Assembly (NCBI GenBank): GCA_030704615.1
Contig: CM060732.1
Span: forward strand, 43,197,053-43,257,052
Origin: Takakia lepidozioides
Lineage: Eukaryota; Streptophyta; Takakiopsida; Takakiales; Takakiaceae
DNA length: 60,000 bases
Reading direction: 5' to 3'
The first letter of the stretch is position 1; each line of letters opens with the position of its first letter. A program made the position numbers and the translations under genes. The notes under the pieces are model-generated. The model was not told the DNA's origin, made no database searches, and worked only from the letters and a program-made list of their open reading frames with translations. Shown here piece after piece: positions 11,515-22,079 of this stretch.

Positions 11515-13749
11515 ATGCACTCAATCCTGGAGGTGAAACGAATGATTGGATATGACTACATCCAAGGTAGCAGGTTTCCAGGGCAAGGCAGCGAATCCGA
11601 TCGTTGTTACATTTTTAAAATGTCGACGTGTGGGCCTGGGAGTGGAGTCGACTTGGTCACTCGCATGACAACTGGAAACTTGTCGAATGCTTGGGTGATG
11701 TTTGATCACATCAAGCGAATTACAAACCATCAGTGGGTGACTATGGGTGCGCATGTTTATGACTATCACTCCAAGAGGCTCATGACGATTGCAATCTGCG
11801 AGATGAAAGGGGAGGACACACAGTCGGAGATGCATTTGTGGGAGGGCATAAACGAGCAGATGGCAAGGGCGGGATTGCCAGAGCCCAATTTCAGGGGATT
11901 CATGGCAGACAACGCTCAGGCCAACTGGGCGGCGGTGCGGCGTGTGTACGGTGAGGACCCAATGTTCCAATAGAGGGGAAAGAGAGATCCTGTGGATTCC
12001 ATTGGATGCAGAGTCTATCTCACTACACTACCAAATTTGTTGCTAGCTCATTTCAGGCTGAACACCGTGTCCTTTGTATGGCGTGGAAGGATGCACCCAC
12101 ATTTGATGACGCGGAGGTTAAGTTTGCTATCATCAAGGCTTGGTGGAACACGTCAGGTGCAGTGGAGACAACCAATCTGGGAGCCTTGCACAGCTAGTTG
12201 GGGTGGTGGCATTTCCGGTATCGACAGTTCGGAGAGTACATGCGGGAGGTATGATGCTGTCATTTTCGTGCAATTGTCTTTCTATTACGGACCTTTCCAT
12301 TGGTTCCTCACCATTGTTTGTGTCCTTGTAGGAGCGGTGCTTGGATTCCGACACGGACATGCCGAACACGAATATGGCAGAATCAGTGTACTCCTCCTGG
12401 CAAGCGTCTTTTGCCGCACATCTGGTGGACGTAGTGACGGCCACAACGGAGGACATCGACAGAGCAATCATGCAGCAAGCCACGTACTACAAGTTCCTGA
12501 GCGGGAAACAATAGGGCTTTGGGCCGGACAGGGAGGAATTGTTGGTACGAACAGCTTTGAGGTCGAAGAATCCACTGAAATAGGCGACAACATTGCGAGA
12601 GAAGATCAAAGGGACGCCTCTGCACCGCAGAGGTGAGCACCTAGAGGGGGACGTCTGTACTCGCCCTGTGAGGCGGAGGATTGAAGAGGAACCCGGGTGC
12701 GAAGAGGATTCCTGGAGATCCTTCAGGAACATTTGGACAGCACCTTGTTGCCGCACAATGTGTCTTCCAGCAGTGGAAGCCCAAGAAATTCCATATCGCC
12801 ATCGCCTTCAAGCGGGGATTCCGTGCGAGAAATTCCCACCGCTCGCTTGCCCCAGATTCCGCCCGCTGTTATGCAGTATGGCCAAGCCATTGTGGAGACG
12901 ATTGTGTCTGCGTCACAGTGGAGAATTGCTCGCACAAAGCCGTCGTTTCGAGGCAGGTGTTCCGCAATTCGAGTGGATACACGGCAACGTTGTTTAGAGA
13001 TGATAAGGAGGAATCCAGATGGTGTTGTCCCTGCTCCTACTTTTACAGGAAGATTTGTCCATGCAAAGTTTGCGGAGGCGACAACCACCCAATTCTGGTT
13101 CTGCAGGTATGACATTATAACTTGCGTGTATGGAAAGCCCAAGTACGGCATACAAACAATGCCAGAGGCTCCCCCGGTGTGGCCGGTGGAACCAGGCTGC
13201 GATCTGAGTCAGGTTGAGGCCGACGCCCTTACCGCCGCAGGATTTTGGATGGTGCAGCGCACTGACGTCCCCAGACAACCATTTCCGCTTCCACAGCCTC
13301 CACCACTAACCCCTAAAAGAGCAAGAACAATGGGACCCGACAGCTCTAAGCATCCTACACACCGTTGGGGGAAACCGAAGAGGCGGCGACCTTCCTCAAA
13401 AGTGAACGAGACAAGGATGGGGAATGCACTTCGGATGAACTGTACAATCCAGAGCTCAACAGAAGTGCCCCCACCAGGCTTCGGGCGTGTATATCAGATG
13501 GCCACGGCAGGCTCAGCTGTTCGCAATGAGGTGTACACCATCACCATTTCAGAATTACCCACCTACAATTGCACCGACTTCTAGATCATGGCGAACAAGG
13601 GGGCATCATACTGCCCTTGCAAGCATCTGTACTACGTGTACCTAAAGAGACTCCGGTGTAATTCCACAACTCATCACTTCATACATGCACCAAGGTTGAG
13701 CCCCCAAGAGGTGCACACTCTTCTGAATATGGATCCAGGGGACCAGTGA
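11515..13749 (+). pseudogene. MULE-class transposase, decayed and 5'-truncated (copy A)
   Basis: This is related to the transposases at 22080-25580 and 38537-42660. Homology starts at SILEVKRMIGYDYIQ, inside the region before the catalytic core, so the N-terminal zinc region is missing. The core shows MFDHIKRITNHQW and FRGFMADNAQANW, then shifts frame to AIIKAWWNTSGAVE and WHFRYRQFGEYM. A putative intron follows (about 12247-12330), then ATYYKFLSGK. The SWIM finger region (13437-13749) is degenerate: the CxC half reads YNCTDF and a stop precedes CPCKHLYYVYLKRL. Several stops and frameshifts make it a clear pseudogene. Confidence 0.82.
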
Positions 13750-14299
13750 GCTTGGCTTGCGGTCCCAACACTATGGTACGCCCATCCTTTTTGGATAGTA
13801 GAACTGTACTGCTGCAAGTAACTCTGAGTCTGGCCATAGAAAGGTCGGACTTATGTCTTGCCTACCAGTAACCTGTTTTGCTCGAACTAAGATAATACTA
13901 TGTCATTCACTCGTGTTTCCACGTGCATGTATTTTTGTGTGTTGGAGGGTTCCTGTTTTTCTGCTCTCCCAAACTTTGCTTTCCTCATTCGACCCCCGGC
14001 AAGGAAATGCGGCGCCGCATTTCCAAGTAATGTCGTAGGTATTGGTAGATGCGGCATTCACCAACACCAAACTGCCCAGAAATTTTGCACGTGCGAACCC
14101 TAATGCGGCACCGCATTTCCCAGTTGAGTCGCAAACCTTTCCCGCTGAATACTCGAAGATAACAGAATTGTGCAGACTCTATTGGTTCAATCGCGGCAAA
14201 AGGGTCAGCTTCATTCCAATGTTAAGGCATATAAAACCGCGGAATACTCTATACAGGCCAGTATGCGACGTCCTTTTGCCGTGGTATACTGGATTTCTC
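13750..14299. other. Non-coding stretch 3' of MULE copy A
   Basis: No gene seen. The motif ATGCGGC or GCCGCAT recurs (about 14010, 14050, 14103), which suggests the subterminal region of the MULE copy A element. Confidence 0.35.
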
Positions 14300-14574
14300 G
14301 TTGCACGGTCACTCATTTCCATGAGCGGATCTAAAAAACCATGAGCGGAGTTGTTACTGACGACATATCTTCGCCGCATTACAGGATCTGGAACTTCCAA
14401 AAACGGCAAGGTCAAATAAAAAACTATTATTTTAGTACTTGTTTAATCTGCCGCATTTCCAAATTTGGAGGAGTCCGCTCATGAAATCCGCGTGTCTTAG
14501 ACTTCGGCTCACCGCTCATGCGGCTCATGCGGCTCATGGCTCATGGCTCATGGTTTCTGCTCATGAAATAGTAA
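14300..14574. repeat. ATGAGC/GCTCATG repeat cluster at an element end
   Basis: GCTCATG and CATGAGCGG occur about ten times, most densely at 14508-14565, and stop where gypsy integrase sequence begins (14575). The design (a short unique tip followed by clustered hexamers) resembles the GTGAGC-rich ends of the two large elements. I infer it is the right end of the MULE copy A element. The left end was not found. Confidence 0.5.
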
Positions 14575-14892
14575 ACCTCTCTGACATTCATCACAACTCT
14601 GACAATACTTGTGTACATCTTTGAACAAAGTAGGCCACCAGTAACCTGCAAGTAGTATCTTCCTACTGGTAGTCTCTTCTCCAAAATGACCTCCAACCAC
14701 TCCTTTATGAACTTCTTCCAAAACTTTATTTACTTCATGGTGGTACAAGCATCATTTAAGTACTCCATCAGGTCCTAGCTTATACATTCTGCCCCCTACC
14801 ATAGTATAAGGTAAAGCCTTGATAGCGATTCTCTTCCTCTGCTCCTTACCATAACTAGGTGGGCACTGACCATGAGTAAGGTAGTAGCTGAT
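14575..14892 (-). mobile_element. Ty3/gypsy element, downstream piece (integrase N terminus)
   Basis: It encodes YYLTHGQCPPSYGKEQRKR.. and the HHCC finger (YHHEVNKVLEEVHKG..CQSCDECQR), then stops at the ATGAGC cluster. It is the continuation of the gypsy element at 26231-32060: the protein spacer resumes exactly where that piece ends once the intervening element and one target-site copy are removed. Confidence 0.85.
14884..14892. repeat. Target-site duplication, left, copy 1
   Basis: GTAGCTGAT, matching GTATCTGAT at 26231-26239 in 8 of 9 positions. The homologous gypsy site (8274-8282, opposite orientation) has a single copy, ATCAGATAC. Confidence 0.85.
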
Positions 14893-15080
14893 CAGGGATG
14901 CCTCGGCGTGAGCCTGGTCACGTGAGCGCGTGAGCGCGACTGCGCTCACGCCACGTCACCTTGCGCAAATGCCACGTCACGGAGCTCAGTCCACGTCATC
15001 ACACGTGGAGGCCGAGTCACCACGCACCCAGAAAGAAGTGGAGTGTATTCCCGCGGATTGGCACCCTTTACCGCGGAAAC
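14893..15080. repeat. Left terminal and subterminal repeats, copy 1
   Basis: The tip CAGGGATGCCTC is followed by GGCGTGAGC and three more GTGAGC/GCTCAC hexamers, then CCACGTCAC repeats and CCGCGGAAA. The same motifs recur at the other end and in copy 2. Clustered subterminal motifs are typical transposase-binding regions. Confidence 0.75.
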
Positions 15081-15104
15081 AAGCTGGACGACATAATAAA
15101 AGGC

Positions 15105-15450
15105 ATTGAATAAATGATGGATGAATGTACAGTTGGATGATAAACAGATGGATGAGTTTGAAAAATCTATGTAGATGGATGAATGACGGATGGATAAGAG
15201 TAAAATGGATGAATGTATAATGGATGTTGAGCAATGACAAAAATTCATGACAGGAAGATGCATGACCAAATCTTTTGACGAATGCACAAAGTATATGAAA
15301 TGAGTGTGGAAGGTTTGTGGGGTGGATTAAAGAGTACAGAGGATGAATGTACAATGGATGTTGTACAAAGGAAGCTTTCATGAATGGAGCACGCATGAAT
15401 ACAGTGTAGATGAATGCACAATGGATATGAGAAGAGTCAGGAAGGTTTGT
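15105..15450. repeat. Degenerate GGATGAATG minisatellite
   Basis: Variants of GGATGAATG and ACAATGGATG repeat about 15 times between the methyltransferase 3' end and the left terminus. There is no coding potential; ORFs here are repeat artefacts. Confidence 0.7.
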
Positions 15451-15589
15451 GAGATGGATTCATACATATAGCAATTTAAACGAAAGTTGATTCTGTGATT
15501 ATTATTTGTTCTAAAGGAACAACTACGGTAGAGTAAGGGGATTCAACGTTTTCCAGATAATATGAAAATGAATATTAAAATAATACAGT

Positions 15590-18500
15590 TCAGTCTGACT
15601 CAGAGTCAGTACAATGTATCCCCTCTTCCTCTGCATCTAAGTCTAAGTATTTTAGAACACCGGATCCACGCTGGATACACCTACGGCTGGCCACTAAAAA
15701 GTCAGGGGATAGGGACTCGGACGCGTGAAGTGCCATTGCTTCGGCATAAACAGGGAGCAGAAAATTGGAAAGGGGGCTGTCGAAAACAGACTCGCCAGAA
15801 ATGACTGTATCTCCTGAAGATCCACCGCTGGCTTTCCTGAAAGACAGCCTGAAAAAGTTATTACTGTAACTTTGATGTTATCGAGAAATTGAGTATGACT
15901 CCCAAAGAGGGTTTAGCACTTACTCACATGAAAAGTCGTTGTCGACCTGCTTATCTTCGGGATCGTCATCATTTCGAATATGAATCCGATCAGTCTGTGT
16001 GCCTGAAGTGGAGCCAGACAAAAGGGGGAGGAGCACTGTGTTGTAGAGGTCAGAATCACCCTCCATACCAAAAAGGCTTCTTCCGCCTGCCTTGCATGCG
16101 TGGTAAGTTGCTCCTGCACCAGACAGGAGAACATAAGCAGTTTGGAGGAGGGGATTTAAGCAGATGAAACTGTTGAAAGGAAACCAATTCGGAAGGGAGA
16201 AAACGAACCTGTGGACACAGAAAGATCGACCACCCGTGCAGAGCGGTGGCTGCATGACTCCAGCAGTATTTGCATGAATGCTGGTGACTTTTCCTTTGCA
16301 CCTCTCCAGGGAGTGCCATCTGGTCTCTTCAGAGTCTGACTGGACTGCATGAAGTTGTACAAAATGTCATCGACATGGGGCTCATAGGGGGGGTTGACGA
16401 AACAACCCTGGTCAGAAATCTCAAAGCTGCGGATGGAGGATGGTGTCTTTGATGTGCGAATCCTCCGCAGGCAGATCGCCTCGAACATCCTCGTCTGCCA
16501 AAGATAGCAGGTTAGTGTGGTAAACACAATCTAAAGTGGAAGTGTGTACATCGGCTATTCAGAACTCTGACACCAAAAAACCATGAATCGTTGATGATCG
16601 GTGTCGATCATAAAACATTCTACTAGAGTGGAGCTGCAGAGAAAATTGAAACTCATGATCAAAGCATAAGCAGAAGGCAGACGGCATACCAGCTGACCAG
16701 GGAAACCCCCTTTCACAAGGTAGAGGCTGTTCACACAATTCCATGTGCGCAAAACTTCAAACCCTGAAGACTTGAGGTATGATGCCAATGCCCGACGACT
16801 ATCATTGTCACATGACTGAAAAAGCAGAAGTGTCCCTGCATCAGAGAGGAAATTGTTACAGAACCCGAATACCCAACTCCAGTAGTTGTCCTCGAATTTG
16901 TTCCACCTGGCGTCTTGCCCTTTGGAAGAACTTCTGGCACAGCCTGGCCATCCGGGATGTCGAGAATGACAATGTCGGCCGCATAAGTTTTCTGCACACC
17001 GCACACGAAGGTGGGACCTGTGCTCACCTGCAACAGACATGTTTTTTATAAGAACGATGGCAAGAATGTTTTCAAAGAACGAGACTGAAATACTGCCAAC
17101 GAAACATTCAGAGAAAAAGGAAAGAAAGTGGAATTCTCACCAGATTGAGGAATGAGATTATATTGTCCCAGGTAGGGGATGGCACCCCAGTGTATCCTCT
17201 CTTTCGACTCTGCATCATCGAAAGCCAACCCTCATTAACAATTTTCATCTCTCCTGCTGAATCAGAACGGGAAGGGTGTGGCTTGGCATCGAACACGCAC
17301 TGAAGAGTGCGGGTATATCTTCCAGCACTAAAGTCCTGCCCACTCTCCATCTCCTTTTCATTCTCCTTCCCCTTGTCCTTTTCCTTCTCTTTGGACTTGT
17401 CTTTGTCCTTTGGCTTTGCTGGTGAGATGGCTATGACATCAACAGCCTTGTCTTTTGGTTTGCGGCCCGCCTTCTTTCCCTTCTGCGGCGTTCCCTGAGC
17501 ATCAGGCTCCTTGGCAGCCAAGGTTGCTATGTTTCGTTGATACTCTTCGTCAGTCAAAGGCGCCAGCATCTCAGCGTTATTGTTCAAGTATTTCATATGC
17601 TGTTCTTGAAAGGTCGTGTGCTCAGGTGGGCAGTCAAGGTACCACCCACAGTCTCTGAAGTGAGAAGGACTCCAGTCCTTCAATATCCCTGCAGTATACA
17701 TGGTTGGATCGTTTGCAGGGTCCGACCACATGTCAAGATAGTCGGGAATTCCGCTCAGGTGATTTCCTTCCATAAGCACATATTTCGTGTACCTGAAAAA
17801 AGGAGATGAATCCCAACCCACAAAAGCGCTCAGTGAGTAAGATGCAAGTAGAACAGAAAGAATAAAACATGGATTGAAATGGCTCTGACAACTGCTCCAA
17901 GGACCTTTCAGGACCACACTACTGCTCCAGATATGAATGTCGTCAACGCCATTCAGAACATTCCATTCCATGACACTGTAAATACATCCTAATCCAGGTG
18001 AATGCAAATAAGCGATTAGAAATGACACAGACATAGAAGTGAATGTCGTCAACGACATTCAAGAATGAAGCCAAATTATTACTGAAATGAAGCAAAATCA
18101 CAGGATGGAAATAAAAAATTGAGTAAGGAACCATCCAGGAAAACTCAATGCACATTCATAACGAACCTATCACTGAGGACCTCACAACATCACTGTATGT
18201 GAATGGCGTCAACGCCATTCACAAAAATACAAAAAAGAAACCAATTACTTAGCTCCCCAATCCATGAAAATTGAATTTGTCGTTTTTGAATAATACAGAC
18301 ACAGCTGTGAATGTCGTCAACGACATTCACTTTGGATTTCTTAAAACAGAGCTTATCAAGCCTCCATATTCATCGCAAGAGGAAAAAACAATGCAGAACA
18401 ACTGAATGTCTGCATTGACATTCAGCAAAATGAAGTGATCAACCCTCATTGTAACCTCTATGGACATTACAAAAATTTAAATAACCTTGAGGACCACACA

Positions 18501-21225
18501 ACAACTCCGTATGTGAATGTCGTCAACGCCATTCAAGGACATTATCAATTCTAATCAGGGACAATATAATTGCACCCTTAGATCCTAACCAGGTGAATTC
18601 ATATACTCGCTTAAGAATGACTCAGACAAAGAAGTGAATGTCGTCAACGACATTCAATCTGGATCTAAGATTGCAATCCATATGAAGCCACAATTTTTCC
18701 CAAAAAAACAGTAGAGTTTCAAGTATGACATTTCACCTGTACACAACTCGCATCATGGCCCACTCTCCTCCAACCTGACTGTCAAAGTCGTTGGACCGTA
18801 AAATGTTACCATCTTTGGAGAACTCCCGGAAAAAACAGTATCTCCAGGTGAGACCTCTCCACTTCCTTATGTATGCCTCCAATGACATTTGGGGAGGGGA
18901 AACAATCGCAATGTTCAGGTCCTTCAAAGTCTGATCCAGCACAATGACGGCGCGCTTTTCGAGCTGCAAATAGTATATTTGTCAGAATTGCAAAAAAGAA
19001 ACACATCACATACTTGAAGAGAAGAAACAGCATGTTCGAATACACACCTGACTCCAAAATGTAGCCTTGTGGAGCCAGTTATCAAACACCAAATCACTGA
19101 TTCCTTCCACCTTTGTGCCAGGCTGTATGGTGCTCTTTGGGAACTGATTCAAGTCCTTTACTGTTTGATCTGAGTTCCATATCTCCAGCCACCTTATTTT
19201 TGTTTGTGGGTCGACCATCGATATGGCCAGCCGGTGCAATTTCTCCTGCTGCATCTCCGGATGCACATGCTTGTCATAGTGTGTTTTGATCTGCTGAAGG
19301 AACTCAGGACCAAGTCCAGGATCTACTATTCTAAGCTGCTTTCCGAAGGCTGACATCAATTTGGTTCTTCGCATCTCAAACTCCTTCTTTATTGCAGCTT
19401 CCACACCCTTTGATGTCCTTAGTTCCTCTGGTGTAGTGCGGTAATATTCGGATTTTCCCTTCTCAGCTGCCTCTGCCAGTTCTTGCTGCATTCATTCAAG
19501 TAGTGATTAGCTCCGAAGGGACTCTAAACATGTATTCGAAAAGTAAACAGATTACAGACTCGGGCTTACCGCATACATGTACTCCAGAAACGCCTCTCGT
19601 GTCAAAGAATACCAAGTGCCTGCAGCTCTTCCTGTTTCGCACTTCTTGATGATATTGGGTGGTAGTACTGTCCGAAAATCATCCAGCTTCATCAGACCAA
19701 TCCTCTGAATTCGGAATAGTGTGTGAACCAAGCTTGTTGTCACATGCGATTTCTCTGTCGATCTGCAAAAACATTGAAAACATTGCATTCCTTAACACTG
19801 TTTTTTGAGGATCAACAAGACACTACAGAGGGAATCAAATCTCCTGGATGACTTACTTGTTCACGTCGTGCATAGCTGTAAGAAGCCTAGCGATGTCGTT
19901 TCCTGGATCCAAAACCATTGCCTCCACAGCAACATGCTTGTCTTTGTCTTTCGAATGGTGTTTCTGAATGTATCCCATCCATGCCAGCAATCGGTGGTTG
20001 CCGTCCCAGACGTAGAACATGTGGTTGCAAAATTGCTGGGTGTTCTTTCCCATCATGAGGCCCAGCTCGAACTCCTCATTGGCATCTTTCCAGCACTCAT
20101 CCCAGTTATCACTGATCTCTGGAGAAACTAATGTGCTTTTCCCATTTATATCCGTCAGTGACACATAAAAAACTTGTGCACCAAGTCTATATCCATGCAC
20201 AAAATCACTCTCCAATTTTGTTATGTCATGGGAAAGAGGTGGACGCACAACAGGCATTGATATCATCCGGCACAGAGGTATGTCCAGACGCCCTCCAGAT
20301 ACGAGCATGTCCCTTATAACCTCCTGAGAGTTTACCTTCTGGAATGACATGAGTTCTTTCACCTTGTCAAGGTAGTGCACTTCGGATTCATCTGCTTCAT
20401 CTGTATTCTCTGAGCTTTTTGCGGACTCGTCCCCATCTCCAGATCCTTTCCCCTCTGATCCTGTAGGCTTCGACCTCACAGTTTTCTGCACGATGCCATT
20501 CAGTTCTGACTAAGTGATTTGCAAATAGTGAATGGCGGTAACGACAATCACTCTGTATCAAGGAAACTCACCATGAATGGTGTGAAAGAATTCAGCACAA
20601 TCTACACATGCAAAGCCGAGACTGCCGTATTCAAAACAAAAGTGAGAGCGATAGCGAACGGCGTTAACGACAATCACAAAAGATAACAACCTGCCGGATC
20701 GGTGTTGTGTAATGACATATATGTGCAACTGATTGGCGGCAACGACATTCAGTGTAGTTTAGGGAGAATAGTAAGTGCAGACTCTCTCTTCAAACACATA
20801 GGTACATAAATCTCATGAGCAGAATCGAATGGCGTTAACGACGCTCGCGATTCAGTAGTTCCTGCTAAAGAATGGAAGAGGAAGGACTCCTTGAAAGGCA
20901 ATCACACAGACTATATGATAAAACTTACTGGCACCTTCTTAGGTTTTGAAATTTGATCCCCTTCTGCAGCTTTCCTCTTCCCTCTCACATCTGCTGGAGT
21001 TTCTGTCTGCGCAAGGGTTTCTTGACCTTCTTCAGGTTCGGCGTTCCGCGTGCTTCCACCTTCTTCAGTGTCCCTGCGATTCATCTCTGCCTCCACAGGC
21101 TGGCGCACTCTTATCGCCGACTGTGTCGCAGCCGCTGCCTCAGTCTCCGTCTGCTCTTGTGAATCAGTCTCCGCGTTCACCTGCTGCCTTGGCCCTGTGT
21201 TCTCCAACAAACGACGCCTCGTCAT
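15590..21225 (-). CDS. ParB/Srx-like domain fused to a beta-class-like DNA methyltransferase, 10 exons (copy 1)
   Basis: Exons: 21225-20929, 20485-19857, 19762-19570, 19485-19048, 18963-18737, 17792-17141, 17027-16690, 16494-16209, 16113-15924, 15848-15590. All sites are GT-AG and all phases fit, giving about 1169 codons. Residues 1-99 are acidic, with GKRKAAEGD and KPKK resembling nuclear signals. About 168-285 is ParB-like: IPLCRMISMPVVRPPL, then FYVWDGNHRLLAW (DGNHR at 260-264). About 700-760 is Lys/Asp/Glu-rich. The methyltransferase half has the permuted order motif IV (VILDIPDG, about 832-839), then NNFLSDAGTLLLF, then motif I (VVDLSVSTG..YHACKAGGRSLFGMEGD, about 1012-1035). Bacterial and phage proteins with a ParB-like N terminus and an N6A/N4C methylase have the same order. 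Motif IV differs from the usual DPPY/SPPY, so activity is uncertain. One base is missing near 16917-16922 (LPKG|QDARW), so this copy is frameshifted once. Confidence 0.85.
16912..16926 (-). other. Single-base frameshift in the copy 1 methyltransferase
   Basis: Before this point the frame reads DIPDGQAVPEVLPKG. After it the conserved reading QDARWNKFEDNYW..LLLF lies one frame over. Restoring phase needs one base, and a short A run is present (CCAAAGGG). It may be a real mutation or an assembly homopolymer error. It falls in the methyltransferase core, just after motif IV. Confidence 0.7.
17935..18655. repeat. Palindrome array in intron 5 of the ParB-methyltransferase gene
   Basis: Seven inverted repeats start at 17935, 18041, 18201, 18309, 18403, 18515 and 18636. 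The perfect forms are GAATGTCGTCAACGACATTC and GAATGGCGTCAACGCCATTC; mixed arms also occur, and the one at 18403 has a changed core. Spacing is 94-160 bp. Flanking sequence also repeats at about 580-600 bp (17900-18060 resembles 18480-18660). Each palindrome has 9-base arms around a central CA. Confidence 0.9.
20528..20853. repeat. Palindrome array in intron 1 of the ParB-methyltransferase gene
   Basis: Four less perfect members of the same family start at 20528, 20654, 20730 and about 20825. Their cores are CGGTAACG, CGTTAACG, CGGCAACG and CGTTAACG, with partly matching GAATGG/ATTC-type arms. They link the intron 5 family (CGTCAACG) to the copy 2 array (CGGCAACG). Confidence 0.8.
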
Positions 21226-22079
21226 TTTCTCTCTTGCTCTGCGTCTCTCTCTAAGGGAAGTAAAATAAAGAGACTTTCTTCTCTTTCGTATTCTAGAAGG
21301 AACCCTCTCCAGCTTGACTACCACTCTCCCTCTAAGCGCGAAAAGTAGAAAAACGCAGTGACTCCCGATTTCTTGCGGGATTGCCTGTGTTCTTGCGTGT
21401 CTCTAGAAGCATCGGATTCCCTCCCGCGTGACCGTTACACATAGTCGTTTCGTTATTAGTGCACATGCCAGCAATTGGTGTACAGCTGTTCGTATTCAGT
21501 TATGGATGTCTGACGTGTGCCGCCCAAAACAAAACGGCGTGTTCTAAATTATAACTGGTTCAATATTTAAAAAGAACAGCGAATCCCAGAAATTGATGCG
21601 CAGTCTTAAACAAATAAATATAAATGAACGAGAGTTTGATGACAAATTTTGGAATATCATACACGGTCATCCTTGTTATCCAAACCCACATTCGTTGCAC
21701 ATTTGGAACTTTCCAGGTGCGCATGATCATTGGTAGTAGTATATAGATACATTTACTTAATCTGCAATCCCATTCTCGGATCCTGTGGCATGCTTCCAGG
21801 AAGTCGGCTTTGTTATTGGGTTTATTGATGAGGTTCTGATTAACGGTTTAACAGTTGCCGACACTGCCCCTATGGATTCTCTGACCACTGGGCCCACAAG
21901 AAAAGTAATTAAAATGGACGGCTGCATATCTGGAATGAATAACAGAATATGCACAGTCGTTATCTGAGCTTCCTCCGCCATATGCTCTGCTCATTCTTCA
22001 ACTGTGTTCTGGAGACAGCAGTAAACCGATTTACACTAGATCTGCGATAGCAAGGTACAAACATACTCGAGGAAGGAAG
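21226..22079. promoter_or_regulatory. Divergent intergenic region between methyltransferase and transposase, copy 1
   Basis: Head-to-head start codons 854 bp apart. The stretch just upstream of the methyltransferase start (about 21226-21300) is conserved in copy 2 (43500-43574), around an AGAAAGAGAAG..GTC..TTAT..ACTTC block, so it is probably 5' UTR or promoter. No other gene seen. Confidence 0.55.

Noticed and set aside
17307-17498. Plus-strand Ser/Phe/Leu-rich ORF as a membrane protein
   Set aside because: It is the antisense of the Lys/Asp/Glu-rich linker in methyltransferase exon 6.
15590-21225. Bacterial contamination as the source of the ParB-methyltransferase
   Set aside because: Nine GT-AG introns with consistent phases, two copies in plant elements, and plant transposon flanks rule it out.
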